64,000 bases of DNA from Amoebidium appalachense. Taxonomy: Eukaryota > Ichthyosporea. Shown piece by piece: positions 36,434 through 47,575 of this stretch. Both the position numbers and the translations under genes were made by a program. Location of the stretch: the NCBI GenBank assembly GCA_963693365.1, contig CAVNZM010000001.1, positions 4,650,001 to 4,714,000 on the forward strand, in the 5' to 3' direction. Below the pieces are notes generated by a model. The model was given only the letters and a program-made list of their open reading frames with translations. It was not told where the DNA came from and did not search any database. Numbering within the stretch: the stretch's first letter is position 1; the number at the start of each line of letters is the position of its first letter.

Positions 36434-36974
36434 ACCCATGCACCCACACACACACACACACACACACCACACACACACACACCAAAAAAAGCTGCCCCTT
36501 AACCTTTTTCCTTGCTGTGTTTGTACATTATCACTTGTACTCTGCACCACTTTGCACACTCGCCACCCTTTTGCCGTCCATACAAGCTTACCTTCGACAA
36601 ACAATCACTCCTCGACATGCAGTTACTCCTCCACATACAAAGCACACAACACCATCATCCCTTCTTTTAGCCTGGTGCACAGAATATAACTACTTGTAAT
36701 TGAGGTTATGCACACACACACACACAACACATCTGACACACAGTCCCGCACAGAAAACCGAGTGCAACATCGACTCGCCGTCATACAAGTGGACCACGCT
36801 TGACCCCGCTGCGCCGGAGACCAAGGAGCTCGTCAACCAATACTGGTCGTGGGGCGAGACAAAGCCCTTCGATGGCCCCCTGGCCTTCAACCAGGGCAAG
36901 GTCCGTGCCTCTCCGCCCTCTCTTGCTTTTTGCATAGGGCACACTTTCTGTCTTTCAATGCAGTGGTTGTTTAT

Positions 36975-37018
<44 letters not shown>

Positions 37019-37468
37019 AACCAAAAAAAAAAAAAAGAAAAAGAAAAGAAAAGAAAGAAGAAAGCACCAACATAAACAGTAATTTGCAAGCCAACTTTGC
37101 TGCTGTGTGTGGGGACCTAAGGTGAATTAAGTGTTTGTAAGGACGCCGACACTCTGTCTTCTATAGAGGTGTTTATATGCTTGCACCCGAAAATGATAAC
37201 CCATGTGGTGTTTCCAGCTCTGCAAATACTTCGACGCATGATAAGGCTCATATTGGTGTTTCATCCTTCCCCCCGTGGGGTGGGGGGGGGGGGGGGGGGA
37301 AGATGGTGTGGGGGTGTGGGGTTAGGTTGTATCTGTGGCCGTAGGCGTGAGTGACTTGCTGGTGGTTTGTGTGGCGGTGGTGGTGATGGTGGTTTTGGGG
37401 AAATTTGCACTTTGGCTCACTTGGGCAACTGCTGACTGTGGGCCTACACACTGCAGGTGTTCAAGTAA
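31077..37468 (+). CDS. EEF1G: Elongation factor 1B gamma subunit (eEF1Bgamma)
   Basis: This is the structural subunit of the eEF1B complex, which recharges eEF1A with GTP during translation elongation in the cytosol. Exons: 31077-31235, 31855-31954, 32484-32626, 33205-33267, 33657-33737, 34547-34676, 35423-35724, 36104-36397, 36754-36900, 37457-37468. All phases agree, giving 476 residues. Residues about 16-95 form the GST N-domain ([34 protein letters not shown]), about 100-225 the GST C-domain ([50 protein letters not shown]), about 237-305 a Lys/Glu/Asp linker, and about 324-476 the EF1G C-terminal domain ([47 protein letters not shown]). The last exon encodes only VFK and the stop. The start is uncertain: the ATG at 31077 is in frame, but an acceptor (GGGGCAG, 31112) just before KLYTYP would allow an earlier first exon. 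The human protein has 437 residues; the linker accounts for the excess. Confidence 0.95.
31236..36753. repeat. Introns of eEF1B-gamma: C tracts and CA arrays
   Basis: Five of the nine introns carry C tracts close to the donor or acceptor (31251-31264, 31826-31840, 33748-33774, 35727-35763, 36067-36082, 36403-36433). CA arrays lie at 33125-33191, 33807-33828, 34988-35125 and 36445-36479. Several C tracts (about 34088, 34196, 34315, 35980) are preceded by degenerate copies of a sequence like GTGTACTTNGTACTC, part of a dispersed intronic repeat described under findings. No nested gene is seen. Confidence 0.7.
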
Positions 37469-37579
37469 GTCTCGGGCCATATTTTGTTGTAGAAGGGTGC
37501 ACCGGCGACCGCGGCATGTATGTGGCCTCCTGGCTGGGGCTGTGGCCCAGCCCACCCACCGGCCATATGTATAGAATTT

Positions 37580-37585
37580 AATAAA
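37580..37585 (+). terminator. Poly(A) signal of eEF1B-gamma
   Basis: AATAAA 112 nt after the TAA stop, on the coding strand, the first such hexamer downstream. Confidence 0.65.
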
Positions 37586-38200
37586 AAGGGCATGTCTTGC
37601 ATAACGCCTGGCATGCCACGTGATTTTTACAAATTTGCTTACTCATACACGCACGGTCAGTTGGCGAGTGTTCAAACATCCAATTACAGTTGATTTTTGT
37701 TGGTCTGTGTCAGAGATTTCACAAGACAACACTTCCGCCAACGCTGTACCACTGACTGACATAATCATGATCACGGTGTGTGCATCTCTCTATATGCTCA
37801 TAAGTATGCGCGTTGCTGCCCAAATGACTGATATTAGATGTTTTGGTCTCGATAAGTGTTTTCCACTATGCATATGTATGTGTAGCTACAGTGCATGCTG
37901 AAGCATTCTGATAACAGCGAGCAGCTCTCCGGTGGGATAGAACAGTGACATCGTGATCACGGCTGCGTGTACATCAGATATCGATGTAGTACATCGAAAT
38001 TCCTAATATGTTAGAAACTTTCACAACTGGTTGGGTCTATTGGTGGTGATGAACCCGAACTCTGACTACAGTAATCAACAACACCGTGCGTGACTCGGTG
38101 TCGTTACGGTATTGTGCCCATTTTTTCAGGCTGGTCGACATGTACAGGCAGGTGTGCATGGCAGCTGTGCTTGGAAAGTTTGCTACTCACGATCTGATCC
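37586..38200. other. Spacer before the THAP transposon
   Basis: Ordinary complexity, no microsatellite. Short frames (for example 37620-37901) have no support. Nothing identified. Confidence 0.5.
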
Positions 38201-38773
38201 ATGCGAATCAAGGCCTCCTAAATACCACACCGGGCCGAGGCACGGGGTCGTCACATATGAGACGTGACGTCATCAAGAGTAGGGTTAGCTTCCAGCCGAG
38301 ATCAGCGAAATGATTGGCCAACTGAGGAACGCGCGAAACCCAGTAAAGGCGATTTCGATTGGATAGGAGGTTTTTGACTGCCATTTATTGATTGGACAAT
38401 ACAGCAAATGGCGGGCTTTTGGTGTTCTTTGTATACTCGGGAAATTGTGGGGTACCAACATTAAGGATAAGGCAAAACCAACAATATTAGTATCTAGTCT
38501 GTTTTAATAGCTTTATGAAATAACAAATACGTCAAAGCGCTCATTTATGTAACATTTAAATGGTTTATGCCGTTTTTTTTGGCGTTTAAAATATTTTAGG
38601 GAGTTATTTAAGGGGTTAAGACTTTAAGTTGACGTAAGTACAATTATTTCATCAATCCCCATCGATCTCTCGTTGTGATCTAGGGGGCTGTGTGCCGGCC
38701 GCTTGTGTTGCTGCTACACGTGGAAAAGTAACTATTTCTTTGCCACCACTTTACGTGAAGTGCTCCTGCATTA

Positions 38774-38784
38774 TATATAAAAAA
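38774..38784 (+). promoter_or_regulatory. TATA box of the THAP gene
   Basis: TATATAAAAAA lies 53 bp before the ATG at 38827 and inside the transposon, so the gene would carry its own promoter. Confidence 0.5.
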
Positions 38785-38826
38785 GGCTGGGCAGTGCCAC
38801 TTTGGCCACGCCCAGCCGCTACGCAG

Positions 38827-39450
38827 ATGCCAAGATCTTGTGCTGTCTACGGCTGCACAACTAATTACAAAGGGCACGAGAGTGCATCTTGTTTTGCTTT
38901 TCCTAACAAAACTAAAGAGCCGGAGCGTTTTCACAAGTGGGTCAGTTTCTGCAAACGCCAAGACTTAACGGTAAATAGTAACACAAGCTGTATAGGTATT
39001 TGTATCAAACATTTTAGGCCCGAACAACTTGACCTAGGTTTTGACTACAAAGATCCTAAAACAGATATATCTCGGTTTATTAAACATTCCCACCCGAGGT
39101 GCAAAGAGAATCAGATTCCTTGCATTTTCAACACAGAACTGAATATAGTCATAGAGGAAAAGACACCCAGGAGAAACCCAGAGGATAGACGAGAAGAGCA
39201 AAACAAACGAGCAAAGCTCCAGGAAGAGGCTGAGAAGGCCCGGCTAGAACAACTTGACACCATACACTCGTTCAGCGAGTTGTGCGACAACTTCTTAGAC
39301 CGTCTAAATAGCGGAGGTTTATTGGCGGCGCACGCCGCGGACGACGGCCCCAGCGCCAGCGACGACGTGGAGGCTGTGCTCGAGGAGGAGGACTTCGACG
39401 TTTTCTCGTTTTTGAACGACGACGCACTGGGTGCGTTGTGTGAGACTTAG
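38827..39450 (+). CDS. THAP-domain DNA-binding protein of a P-like element
   Basis: 207 residues, intronless. Residues 1-90 form a THAP zinc finger of the C2CH type: MPRSCAVYGC at the start, FAFPNK, FHKWVSFCKR and ICIKHFRPEQL carry the paired cysteines, the conserved Phe-Pro and the final Cys/His. Residues about 115-165 are charged and probably helical (EDRREEQNKRAKLQEEAEKA ... LEQLDTIHSFSELCDNFLDRL), suited to dimerisation. The last 30 residues are strongly acidic (DDVEAVLEEEDFDVFSFLND). I chose this ATG because it immediately precedes the domain, as in THAP proteins, and follows a TATA box. In the context of the surrounding inverted repeats the protein probably binds transposon ends. It resembles in layout and length the 207-residue KP repressor of the Drosophila P element; repressor activity here is inference. 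Alternatively it is simply a transposase remnant. Confidence 0.85.
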   Translation: MPRSCAVYGCTTNYKGHESASCFAFPNKTKEPERFHKWVSFCKRQDLTVNSNTSCIGICIKHFRPEQLDLGFDYKDPKTDISRFIKHSHPRCKENQIPCIFNTELNIVIEEKTPRRNPEDRREEQNKRAKLQEEAEKARLEQLDTIHSFSELCDNFLDRLNSGGLLAAHAADDGPSASDDVEAVLEEEDFDVFSFLNDDALGALCET

Positions 39451-39655
39451 GCAGTTATAGGCAGTGATGATTGCGTTTGGTAGTTTAGCGTAATGTTTGC
39501 ACAAGTTTTGCACTAAAATTAGTCTGATGTAGGAGACCCCGGAGGGGCACGTAAGATTTCAGTGTTCGATCACCCTACTCTTTACACGTAATCTGGAGTA
39601 TTAGTCTATTGCGTGCCTCGGCCCGGTGTGGTATTTAGGAGGCCTTGATGCGAAT

Positions 39656-40555
39656 GCAGCTACAGGGGCTGTTTCGGTCAGTGTGCGTGATCCCTCTTCC
39701 GGTAGGCAGGCATGCCGCCGGCAAGCGACTAGCAATCAGCCGCTATAAATAGCATAGATCACGTGATAGCGCAAAATGATTGGTTAGTGCGGCATTGGTA
39801 TGTGTCCCGTAATGTTGCTGGCTGAGATGTGCCGATTGTTGCGATGGACCTGATCGACGATTGCAATTCAGCACCGACGATCGGGAGCCGTCCGCGGCCG
39901 GTACTAACCCCGTGATCATCCTGGGACGGAGGACGAGCTCGAAAAAAAAAACATGTCGTTTTTGAACATAAGATTCACAATAGACAGCGGCTATGCGATT
40001 AAAAATAAAAATTAATATATCCCACAAGAGTTTAAAGGTTTAATAAAGGAAACAGAATTTACGTTTCACAAGCTGCCATGAGCAGAACGCCACTACTAAC
40101 CGCCAAGGACCACAATGGATACCTCATTTTGAATCGCTTTGCAAGGAATGTCATTGTTATGATCGGGCGCACTTTGGAACACGATCGGCAGTCCAAAAGT
40201 GCTACATGTATCCCAATTTAAGCGAGATAGATGAACGTTCATCCAATCAAACATTATTGTCAATTTGATTGGCCGGATGGAGAGAGGCAAAAACAATGCC
40301 TGCCCTTTGTGTGCGTAAGGCGTTTGAGGCCACAGTTCCTCTGTTCTTCTGGGTGTAGTTTTCTGAGGTTGGAACTCTATCTTCCCCTCATCTATCACCC
40401 CCCCTCTGTTCCTCTCTTCCGCTAGCACCTGTTCCTTGTGTTCTAACCTCCCACAGGAACAGTTTCAGTAGTTGCTCCAAACACACACACAAGAGAAAGC
40501 GCTCACCCCAACACACACACACGCAGACACAACGGTTGGACAAGCACCGATGCGC

Positions 40556-40591
<36 letters not shown>

Positions 40592-40598
40592 CCACATG

Positions 40599-40640
<42 letters not shown>

Positions 40641-41258
40641 CGCGCGCGCACGCGCGCTTGGGCACACACACGCACACACACACACGCACGCAAATACACA
40701 CAATGTGCTTTTTTTTCACGCACACACGCCCCAAAAAAGACTGGGGTTACAGAAAAAGCGAAAACGCACCGACTTGCCAACGCCGACTGGGCCTCTGTTA
40801 TGTTCAGTTTAGACCTAACAATAAATACGCGCGTACAGGCAGGCAGGCACACGAAGTCGCACACTAGCCCTGTATAACCATGTAGGCCCTCGCTTGACTC
40901 TTTGGAGGGGAAGAGCTACTGTAGCGAGGAAATTCCACACCCAGTCGTCTACGTAACAGGACATACACATCGTTTATGCTCTCGTCTGTGCGCCTGCACC
41001 TTTTCTACAGGCACAGAATGGTGCAAGGTAGTCAAGGAAAACGTCTGAAAGTATTGCCGTGTAACCTGTGGTTTGAGGTAGATTGCAAGAAAGAAAACCT
41101 GCCGGACTGTAATTGATAGAATTTGGGTCTAGGCTAGTATACACAACAACTTTTAAGATCAAGTTTCACACACCCACACAACCACACACGCACCCAAACG
41201 TGCCGTTTCCCACTCACCCACATACACAACCACTCACTTACCTCCCTTCCCCTCACCC

Positions 41259-41325
<67 letters not shown>

Positions 41326-41372
41326 CGCACACACGCGTGCGCGCAACATCCACACACATCCACACACGCAAA

Positions 41373-41443
<71 letters not shown>

Positions 41444-41472
41444 AGCGCAACATCCACACACGAATACACACG

Positions 41473-41528
<56 letters not shown>

Positions 41529-42176
41529 GTTTTGCTGCCACCGTGTTGGCACGAACTCAACCTCCCCCAGCCGAGCACGGGTCCCCGCCACAAAGGGGTC
41601 CCAACGTCGCTAATCTAGAGGCATTCGAAAACATCGTTTTGACCTCCAAGACACCTTCGTGTCCCCGTCTCTGTCTGACGCCGTGTCGCGCTGCCACAGT
41701 GTTGGCACAGACCGGTGCAGGCTTTGGCAGGATTTGTGGACTTGTGTTGTTCTGTTGCGTGGAAAGAAGGCCAAAATAGATAGGTGGGTGCTGGCGTGCT
41801 GCCGGGTTTGCTGATTGCTTTCTTTGGTTTGGGTATGGCGCATACAAAGACGGAATAGGGTGTGCATGGGGATAAGCATGGCTGACTTCTTTGTATCCAA
41901 GCAAATTTGTTGAGGTACAGCAACTAGGAAAGTTCAGTTATCAGCAAGGGATATGTAATCTCTTAACGTAGATAATCCCTCCTCCCCCCCCCCCCCCCCC
42001 CCCCTCCCCCCGCAGCCCCTCCTCCCCATTTAAAAGGTCCCCCTACTTCTCCCCTTGCGCAACCAATCAGTTGGGTGTGTGCTTCAAAGTGCATAGCAGG
42101 CTTTGTAGTCTATTCCGCATGAATGCATGTCTTATGGCCCTACATACGGCTGAAGATCACCCTTTTCCAGGAATCA
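39656..42176. repeat. Spacer with CA arrays
   Basis: 39656-40240 shows no gene. CA arrays lie at 40561-40632 and 41264-41318, 41372-41438 and 41482-41522. 41530-41780 has normal complexity and includes a near-repeat GCTGCCACNGTGTTGGCAC (about 41535 and 41691); it is open in one frame ([19 protein letters not shown]) but no gene can be assigned. A C tract lies at 41987-42004. A CCAAT box at about 42064 may belong to the bHLH gene promoter. Confidence 0.5.
40243..40272. promoter_or_regulatory. Inverted pair of CCAAT boxes
   Basis: CCAATCAAA (40243-40251) and TTTGATTGG (40264-40272) form perfect 9-bp inverted arms around a 12-bp centre. CCAAT boxes recruit NF-Y in eukaryotic promoters. No gene start can be tied to it with confidence. 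Confidence 0.3.
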
Positions 42177-43084
42177 ATGTCGAAAAGCAAGAAAAATGCA
42201 AGCAGGTGCGAGGGGTTACTATCAAACTATGCCGGCGGGCCGCCCGACCGCAAACCGGTAACATACCCCCCCCCCCCCCCCCCCCCCCCCCCCTTCCCCC
42301 CTTTCCTTCGAAATTAATGAAAATAATAAAACATAAATGAATGATAATGAGGTGAATATAGATGGCAACACTTTCGTGCTGACACGTACCGACACATCAA
42401 CACTTCTGCTATACACGCATTAACCAAACCAACAGGGTACATGACTTTCCGGTCAGATTGTAATAGGTGCATACGTTCTGATGAGCACATGTGTTTTGCA
42501 GGTTCTGGTCGCCGACCGAGTATGAGCAGACACAACAGCACGAGGGGGGTGGGCCAATTCGTGGCTCGACCCGTTACTCCGATTCGAGTCCCACCTATTC
42601 GAGTCCCACCTACGCAAATCCCAACCATCCCTATCCCCACCCCCACCAGGACTATCCACTGCACTCCGCTCCCGTTACCCATTCGAAGAGCCACCTTTCA
42701 CCGAACACCATCCCGAACCTTGTAACGTCTCCCCCCGGACCGCCGCGACCGATTCGGGCCGGGTCGAGCAGCCCGATTGACATAGCCAACCGCCGTGGGT
42801 ATTCTCGTTCCCCTGTCGGGGATCAGAGCCCCACTAGTAATGCATCGGGGAACAATGAGGGCACGGGCAGTGTTGGGCGCTATCGTGACACACACATCAT
42901 GTCGGAGCAGAAGAGACGCAACAATATAAAGGATGGTTTTGATGGCCTGCAGCAGCTGGTGCCCGGATGCCCCCCCAATGCTACAAAGGCCGATATCTTG
43001 CGCATGGGTGGGTGGGTGTGTTTTGTGTTGTGTGTGTGTGTGTGAGGGGGGGAGGGGGGGGGGGGGGGGGGAGGGGGGGTGGAT

Positions 43085-43138
<54 letters not shown>

Positions 43139-43862
43139 CGCGCCTGTTTGTATGGGCCTGGTGTGAGATAGTGCTGCATGATATGAGTCGGAATACGGGT
43201 GGGCTTTTGTGTGTTTGTGGGTGGTTGTGGGTGCCTGCTTGTGCCTTTCCTTAATTTTTAAAATGAATGTATGCTCATGCATTGCGGGAATGTGTGCTCA
43301 TGTAGGCATGGATGGATGAGTGTTGTTGGACGTGAAAGTGCATGCACCATAGCATACAAACAGCCAGGACACGCACACTTACGTTCTATACGTGCAGCAT
43401 GGCCCTACTCATACGCGTACGTGCACGTGCACACATGTCAAACATGTTAACAGGTGCGCCTGCACAGTGCGTGCTCACTACCCAAACATCACGTATGTGT
43501 TTCTTTTCCTACTGCCCATCTACAGCAATGGATAACAATCACATGCACGCATCCAGCAACCGTACACACCTGCACTAACGTTACCGGCCTCCCTTCATGC
43601 ACCAGATGTCGTAGAGCTCACATTTCACACGCTCTGACATGCCTGTACATTGACATGCACACAAACTGCACACACCGAACCACAAAATCATTCACGTCCT
43701 CCCCCCCCCCCCCCCCCCTTCCCTAAGGGCACTACTCCGTAGATTGGGGCCCCATTGAGAATGGTCTACCTATAATGCATACTCCTGGTGTTTGCCTTTT
43801 AGCAAACCGGGTTGTGTTTTCGGTCGTGGATGTATACCTCGTACTCTTTGTAACACATTCTT

Positions 43863-43899
<37 letters not shown>

Positions 43900-44451
43900 A
43901 AGTATCGACTTAGGTATCGACGGGGGAGCTTCCTAGAAGCCCCGTCTCCTGAGTTCCTATCTATATTTTTCTTGCTTCTGCTTACTGCTGCAACTTTAAC
44001 CCCCGGCCTTTCCCACTGCCCTTGCCTGCATAAGCAACCCTGCTCGTCTCTGATCAAGACGGGTGACCTACTCATGTTCAAGTGAAACAGTATCTGAGTT
44101 GGGTTTCGTTAACGAGGGGAATAGGTCGAAACTCGGGTACTGTGGATGACGTGGGCCCCCCCTGAGGATGGGCTCTGCTTATTATGCATACTCTTTATGT
44201 ATGGCTTGCATTCTGCATCGTGTTATCCGTTTGTTCTTGTGTACTTCGTACTTTTTGACGCATTCAAAACCCCCCCCCTTGCAGCACGGGACCACATCAC
44301 GCACCTGCAGGCCGGGGAGACTGGGCGCAGCAATGACAGTGAGCAGGTGGAGGAGCTGAGGCGCAAACTGGCCGTGGCCAATGGCCTGGTGGACTCACTG
44401 ACCAGGCAGAAGGCTCAGCTGGCCGGCCAGAAGGATATGCTGGCTATGCAG

Positions 44452-44519
<68 letters not shown>

Positions 44520-44784
44520 GTGTCTATGTTTGGGGGGGGGGGGGGGGGGGGGGGGAGGGGGAAGGGGGGGGGGAAGGGGGTGGGTGGATGGATGTGTGTA
44601 TGGGGGGAAAGGGGCTGGGTTGTGGGTGGACGGGTGTTGGATGTGGCAGTTTGTGTGTTTGTGTATGTGCCTGGGTGGGTTTGTGCCTGTGTGTGTGTGG
44701 TGTGTGCGCTTGTGTGTGCTTTGTACAGGCAGGCGGGCGTGTGTGTGTGCGTGTGTAGGGGCTGACATGCGTGTGTTCGTTCGT

Positions 44785-44831
<47 letters not shown>

Positions 44832-45036
44832 GGGGGGGGGGTCTTATTGGTTTTTTTTTCTTTCTTTCTTTCTCTTTTTCTTCTTCTTCTTCTTTTTTTT
44901 TTTTTTTTTTGGGAGAAGGGGGGGGGGGGGGGGGTTGTATTTGCGGCCGGGGTTGGGTTTGCAGGGCTAGGTGGTGGTTTTTGTTTGTTGGTAGTGTGGT
45001 GGGAAAGAGATGCGATCGTGGACGTGACGGTGGTGG

Positions 45037-45110
<74 letters not shown>

Positions 45111-45420
45111 TTTCTCTGGCGTGTGTTTGTGGGTGGGGGGGGGGGGGGGGGGGGAGGGAGGGGGGATGGTGGGATGGAGGGGGGCAAAGGAGAGTCAGAT
45201 ACGGGGGGTTGTCTGTGTGGTTGGGGGTATTTTGGCAGGCCTAGGTGGTGGCCTTTGTTTTGTGGTGATGTGGTGGCTAAAGGAATGGGATCGTGCACAT
45301 GACGGTGGTCGTGGTGGTGATGTGTTTCTGTCGGCTTGTGTATCTGTCCATGTCTGCATGTGTGTGAGTGTGCGTGCGTGTGTGCGTGTGTTCGTGCGTT
45401 CTTGCGTGCGTGTACCCCCC

Positions 45421-45455
<35 letters not shown>

Positions 45456-45536
45456 AGATTTCTTTCTTTTCTTTTCTCTTTTTTTTTTTTTTTTCCTTTT
45501 TTTCTTTTCTTTTTTTTTTTGTTGTTGTTGTTGTTG

Positions 45537-45569
<33 letters not shown>

Positions 45570-45818
45570 ATTGTGGGCTTGTTTGTGGGTGTTGCCGGGA
45601 GGTTACACGGTCTATATTTTACCGGGCGTTTGAGGTGGGGGGACACGAAAGACTATTTTAATGTTTGGGTGGTGGTAGTCGAAGGTGGGGGAGAGACACC
45701 ATATGCTCTTGCAGGCCTTCCTGGGTCATGTACCTCAAGATCATGCAAGGACACAGGTGGATGTGGTGGGTGAAAACGTTTTTTTGTCGTTTGGGGTAAT
45801 ATTGGACCCCCCGTTCCC

Positions 45819-45855
<37 letters not shown>

Positions 45856-45858
45856 AAC

Positions 45859-45905
<47 letters not shown>

Positions 45906-46356
45906 CGCGCGCGCGCGCGTATGTGTTAGGTGCCAAAGAACCGGGAAGTTTTTATAACTGGGATGTGTCGCCCTGGGGATGATATCAGCCCAAGGTCAAT
46001 TATCCTGTGTGCTCACACGTGGTCCATTCTCTCAGGTCGAACAGCTGCGCCGTGAAAACGAGGAGCTCCTTCGCCGGTTTGGCATCAAGACCCCTTCGCC
46101 TGCTTGGGCCGAAGCACACAGCCGTCCCGACAGCCCGGATAAGGATAGCTCCAGAGATACCGGTGACCACAACTCTTTCCACTATGGCAATGTCAACGAG
46201 GGAGAGGTGCGCAGGGAGACCGGGCAAGGGGGTGGTGAGATTGGGAAAGCGTCGGGAAATGGGATGGGGGGGAGTCGTGGGAAGCGTGTTGCTGTGGGTA
46301 GCTACATGCATTATTACCAACTGTCTCCGGTGTCTACGGGGGTGGTGGGTGAGTGA
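42177..46356 (+). CDS. bHLH-leucine zipper transcription factor, Mondo/MLX-like
   Basis: Nuclear E-box-binding regulator by family. Exons: 42177-42205 (tentative first exon, MSKSKKNAS), 42502-43007, 44285-44451, 46036-46356; phases 2, 1 and 0 agree, about 340 residues. Residues 10-135 are Ser/Pro/Tyr-rich and disordered. The basic region and helix 1 (about 137-160) read THIMSEQKRRNNIKDGFDGL, with the His-Glu-Arg pattern for CACGTG-type sites; the TH-I-x-x-EQKRR-x-NIK-x-GFD-x-L match is closest to Mondo/MLX proteins. Helix 2 is split by an intron (KADILRM / ARDHITHLQ). A leucine-zipper coiled coil follows (VEELRRKLAVANGLVDSLTR ... LAMQVEQLRRENEELLRRF). The last exon may instead end at donor GTGCGC (46207), and a further exon near 46860-47185 (LNIHHALIDSAAAVNQL, stop) is possible. 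No Mondo-type N-terminal glucose-sensing module or MLX C-terminal region is seen. Confidence 0.75.
43008..46035. repeat. Introns of the bHLH gene
   Basis: Filled with G and GT tracts (43045-43134, 44452-44560, 44787-44841, 45036-45107, 45539-45570, 45825-45893), C tracts (43700-43717, 43865-43898, 45418-45455), T-rich runs (44850-44910, 45458-45520) and an alternating GC run at 45901-45918. Ordinary sequence at 43140-43690 shows no exon. A dispersed repeat copy lies at 44029-44280. Confidence 0.7.
44029..44280 (+). repeat. Dispersed intronic repeat ending in a C tract
   Basis: About 250 bp starting GCATAAGCAACCCTGCTCGTC-like sequence, containing CCTGAGGATGGGCTCTGC (44161) and ending TTCGTACTTTTTGACGCATT followed by A's and C's. 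The same order of blocks recurs at 51027-51306 and 51476-51755 in the RsfS gene, and shorter pieces appear elsewhere. It is diverged from those copies, as an old interspersed repeat would be. A GGTCGAAACTC block weakly resembles a tRNA-type B box, so SINE ancestry is possible. Confidence 0.55.
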
Positions 46357-47575
46357 GTTTTCATGGGCTGTGAAGTTGTGTCTGTGGCCGCCCCTCGCAC
46401 CATGTTACATCCCGCTAAAAGAAAAAAGAAAAAGAAGGATGGAAAAGAAGGTAGCAGATTGTGGGCATGAAATATTGGCATGCCACTGTGTAGAGAAGTA
46501 AAATGTTTTTTTAGAAGTGTTGGAGGAGAGTGAGAGTTGAGCGACTTAGATGTGTTGCATGACGTTGTAAATTTTTTTGTGTCGTTTTTCAGATACCACT
46601 GTTCTTTATGCCTTGTTTTTTTTGCTCCTTTGGAAATAATTCCCCTCTCCCTTTACGATTACTATTGGTCCCGCGGCTGGGGACAAAGTGTGTTTTGCAC
46701 AAGCACACTGCTTGAGAAGTGTGAAAAGGCATGTTATATCTCGGCGGGTGAGGTAGCCTAATATGCAACATTTTAGCAGCAATCAGGGATAAGAGGTGTG
46801 TACATTGGCTTTCTGGTGCGCGTAGGGGTTATTTTCTCGTCCCCGTAAGTTATTTTCATTGTGGCGTCACCAAAGCACATCCGGTCCAGGCGGCTGTATG
46901 TGCCGCCATAAATCGGTGCTGGTCAATCCCACAAACGACATATCTCCTTTACGAAAAAATTGCTTCCCGGGCTTTGACGCTTTGCCATGTGGCCACCTTC
47001 AGAGTGTTCATGCATACAAGAATTGTCCCCTCGAGGCTCCCTTTTCCCCCGCCCCTCTTCCTCCTCCTCCGCCTGCTCCTCAACCATCCATATACCCACC
47101 CACCCGGTTGAACATCCACCACGCATTGATTGACTCAGCCGCGGCAGTCAATCAACTGAGAAAGACTATGCTCCCCTGGCTGTAAAGCTCTAACGTTGAT
47201 GGCGAACTCGAACAGGCACGTGCACGACACTGCCTGGGGAATCTGTGCACCTTTCCCGCCAGTGTCCGTCATGCGCATGCCCGACCTGTCACCGTGTACA
47301 TAATCGTAAGCCAATTAAAAGAAGTCATACTTAAACATAAACCCCTTAACCATACGGATGATGTAACCTTATAAAGCAACCGCGCGCTTTGAAGTTTGGA
47401 GCCAGCGCTGGCCCATACTTGAAAGCACGCTGCCGGCCCCGGATCCGGAAGTTGGAACCTTGCAGAATTCGTAGCTAGCTTGTTCAACCTCAGAAACCGA
47501 AACCTTGCTTTGACCTGAAACGAAGCCTGAGCACTCTGATAATACACGGGGCAATTTCTATTTTCAAACAGCACA
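46357..47575. other. Spacer between bHLH and RsfS genes
   Basis: Low in microsatellites. A frame at 46859-47185 ends NIHHALIDSAAAVNQLRKTM and could be a final exon of the bHLH gene, but no acceptor is convincing. The 9-bp inverted arms TTGATTGAC / GTCAATCAA near 47126-47155 lie inside it. The RsfS promoter should be at the right end; no TATA box is visible. Confidence 0.4.

Larger units (their letters stand above)
38201..39655. mobile_element. P-element-like DNA transposon with THAP-only gene
   Basis: A 1,439-bp element (38209-39647) has identical 36-bp terminal inverted repeats at 38209-38244 and 39612-39647, beginning CAAGGCCTCCTAAATACC. It is flanked by the perfect 8-bp direct repeat ATGCGAAT at 38201-38208 and 39648-39655. 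An 8-bp target duplication together with a THAP-domain protein points to the P-element superfamily (P transposase carries an N-terminal THAP DNA-binding domain). The sole long ORF encodes the THAP domain, a helical segment and an acidic tail but no catalytic RNase H-like domain or GTP-binding domain, so the copy is non-autonomous. Identical termini and intact duplications suggest a recent insertion. Confidence 0.8.

Noticed and set aside
35439-36604. Minus-strand ORFs opposite eEF1B-gamma exons
   Set aside because: They are antisense shadows of the lysine-rich and C-terminal coding exons, which match a known family on the plus strand.
38692-39450. Longer N-terminal start for the THAP protein
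   Set aside because: It begins at GTG, includes the TATA box and adds residues before a domain that normally starts at Met-Pro.
47126-47155. 9-bp inverted repeat as a transposon end or terminator
   Set aside because: No flanking duplication or U tract; it may lie in a coding frame and is within chance expectation for a window this size.
39780-47400. tRNA or other small RNA genes
   Set aside because: B-box-like GGTCGAAACTC at 44126 lacks a matching A box and cloverleaf; no tRNA could be folded by eye in the window.
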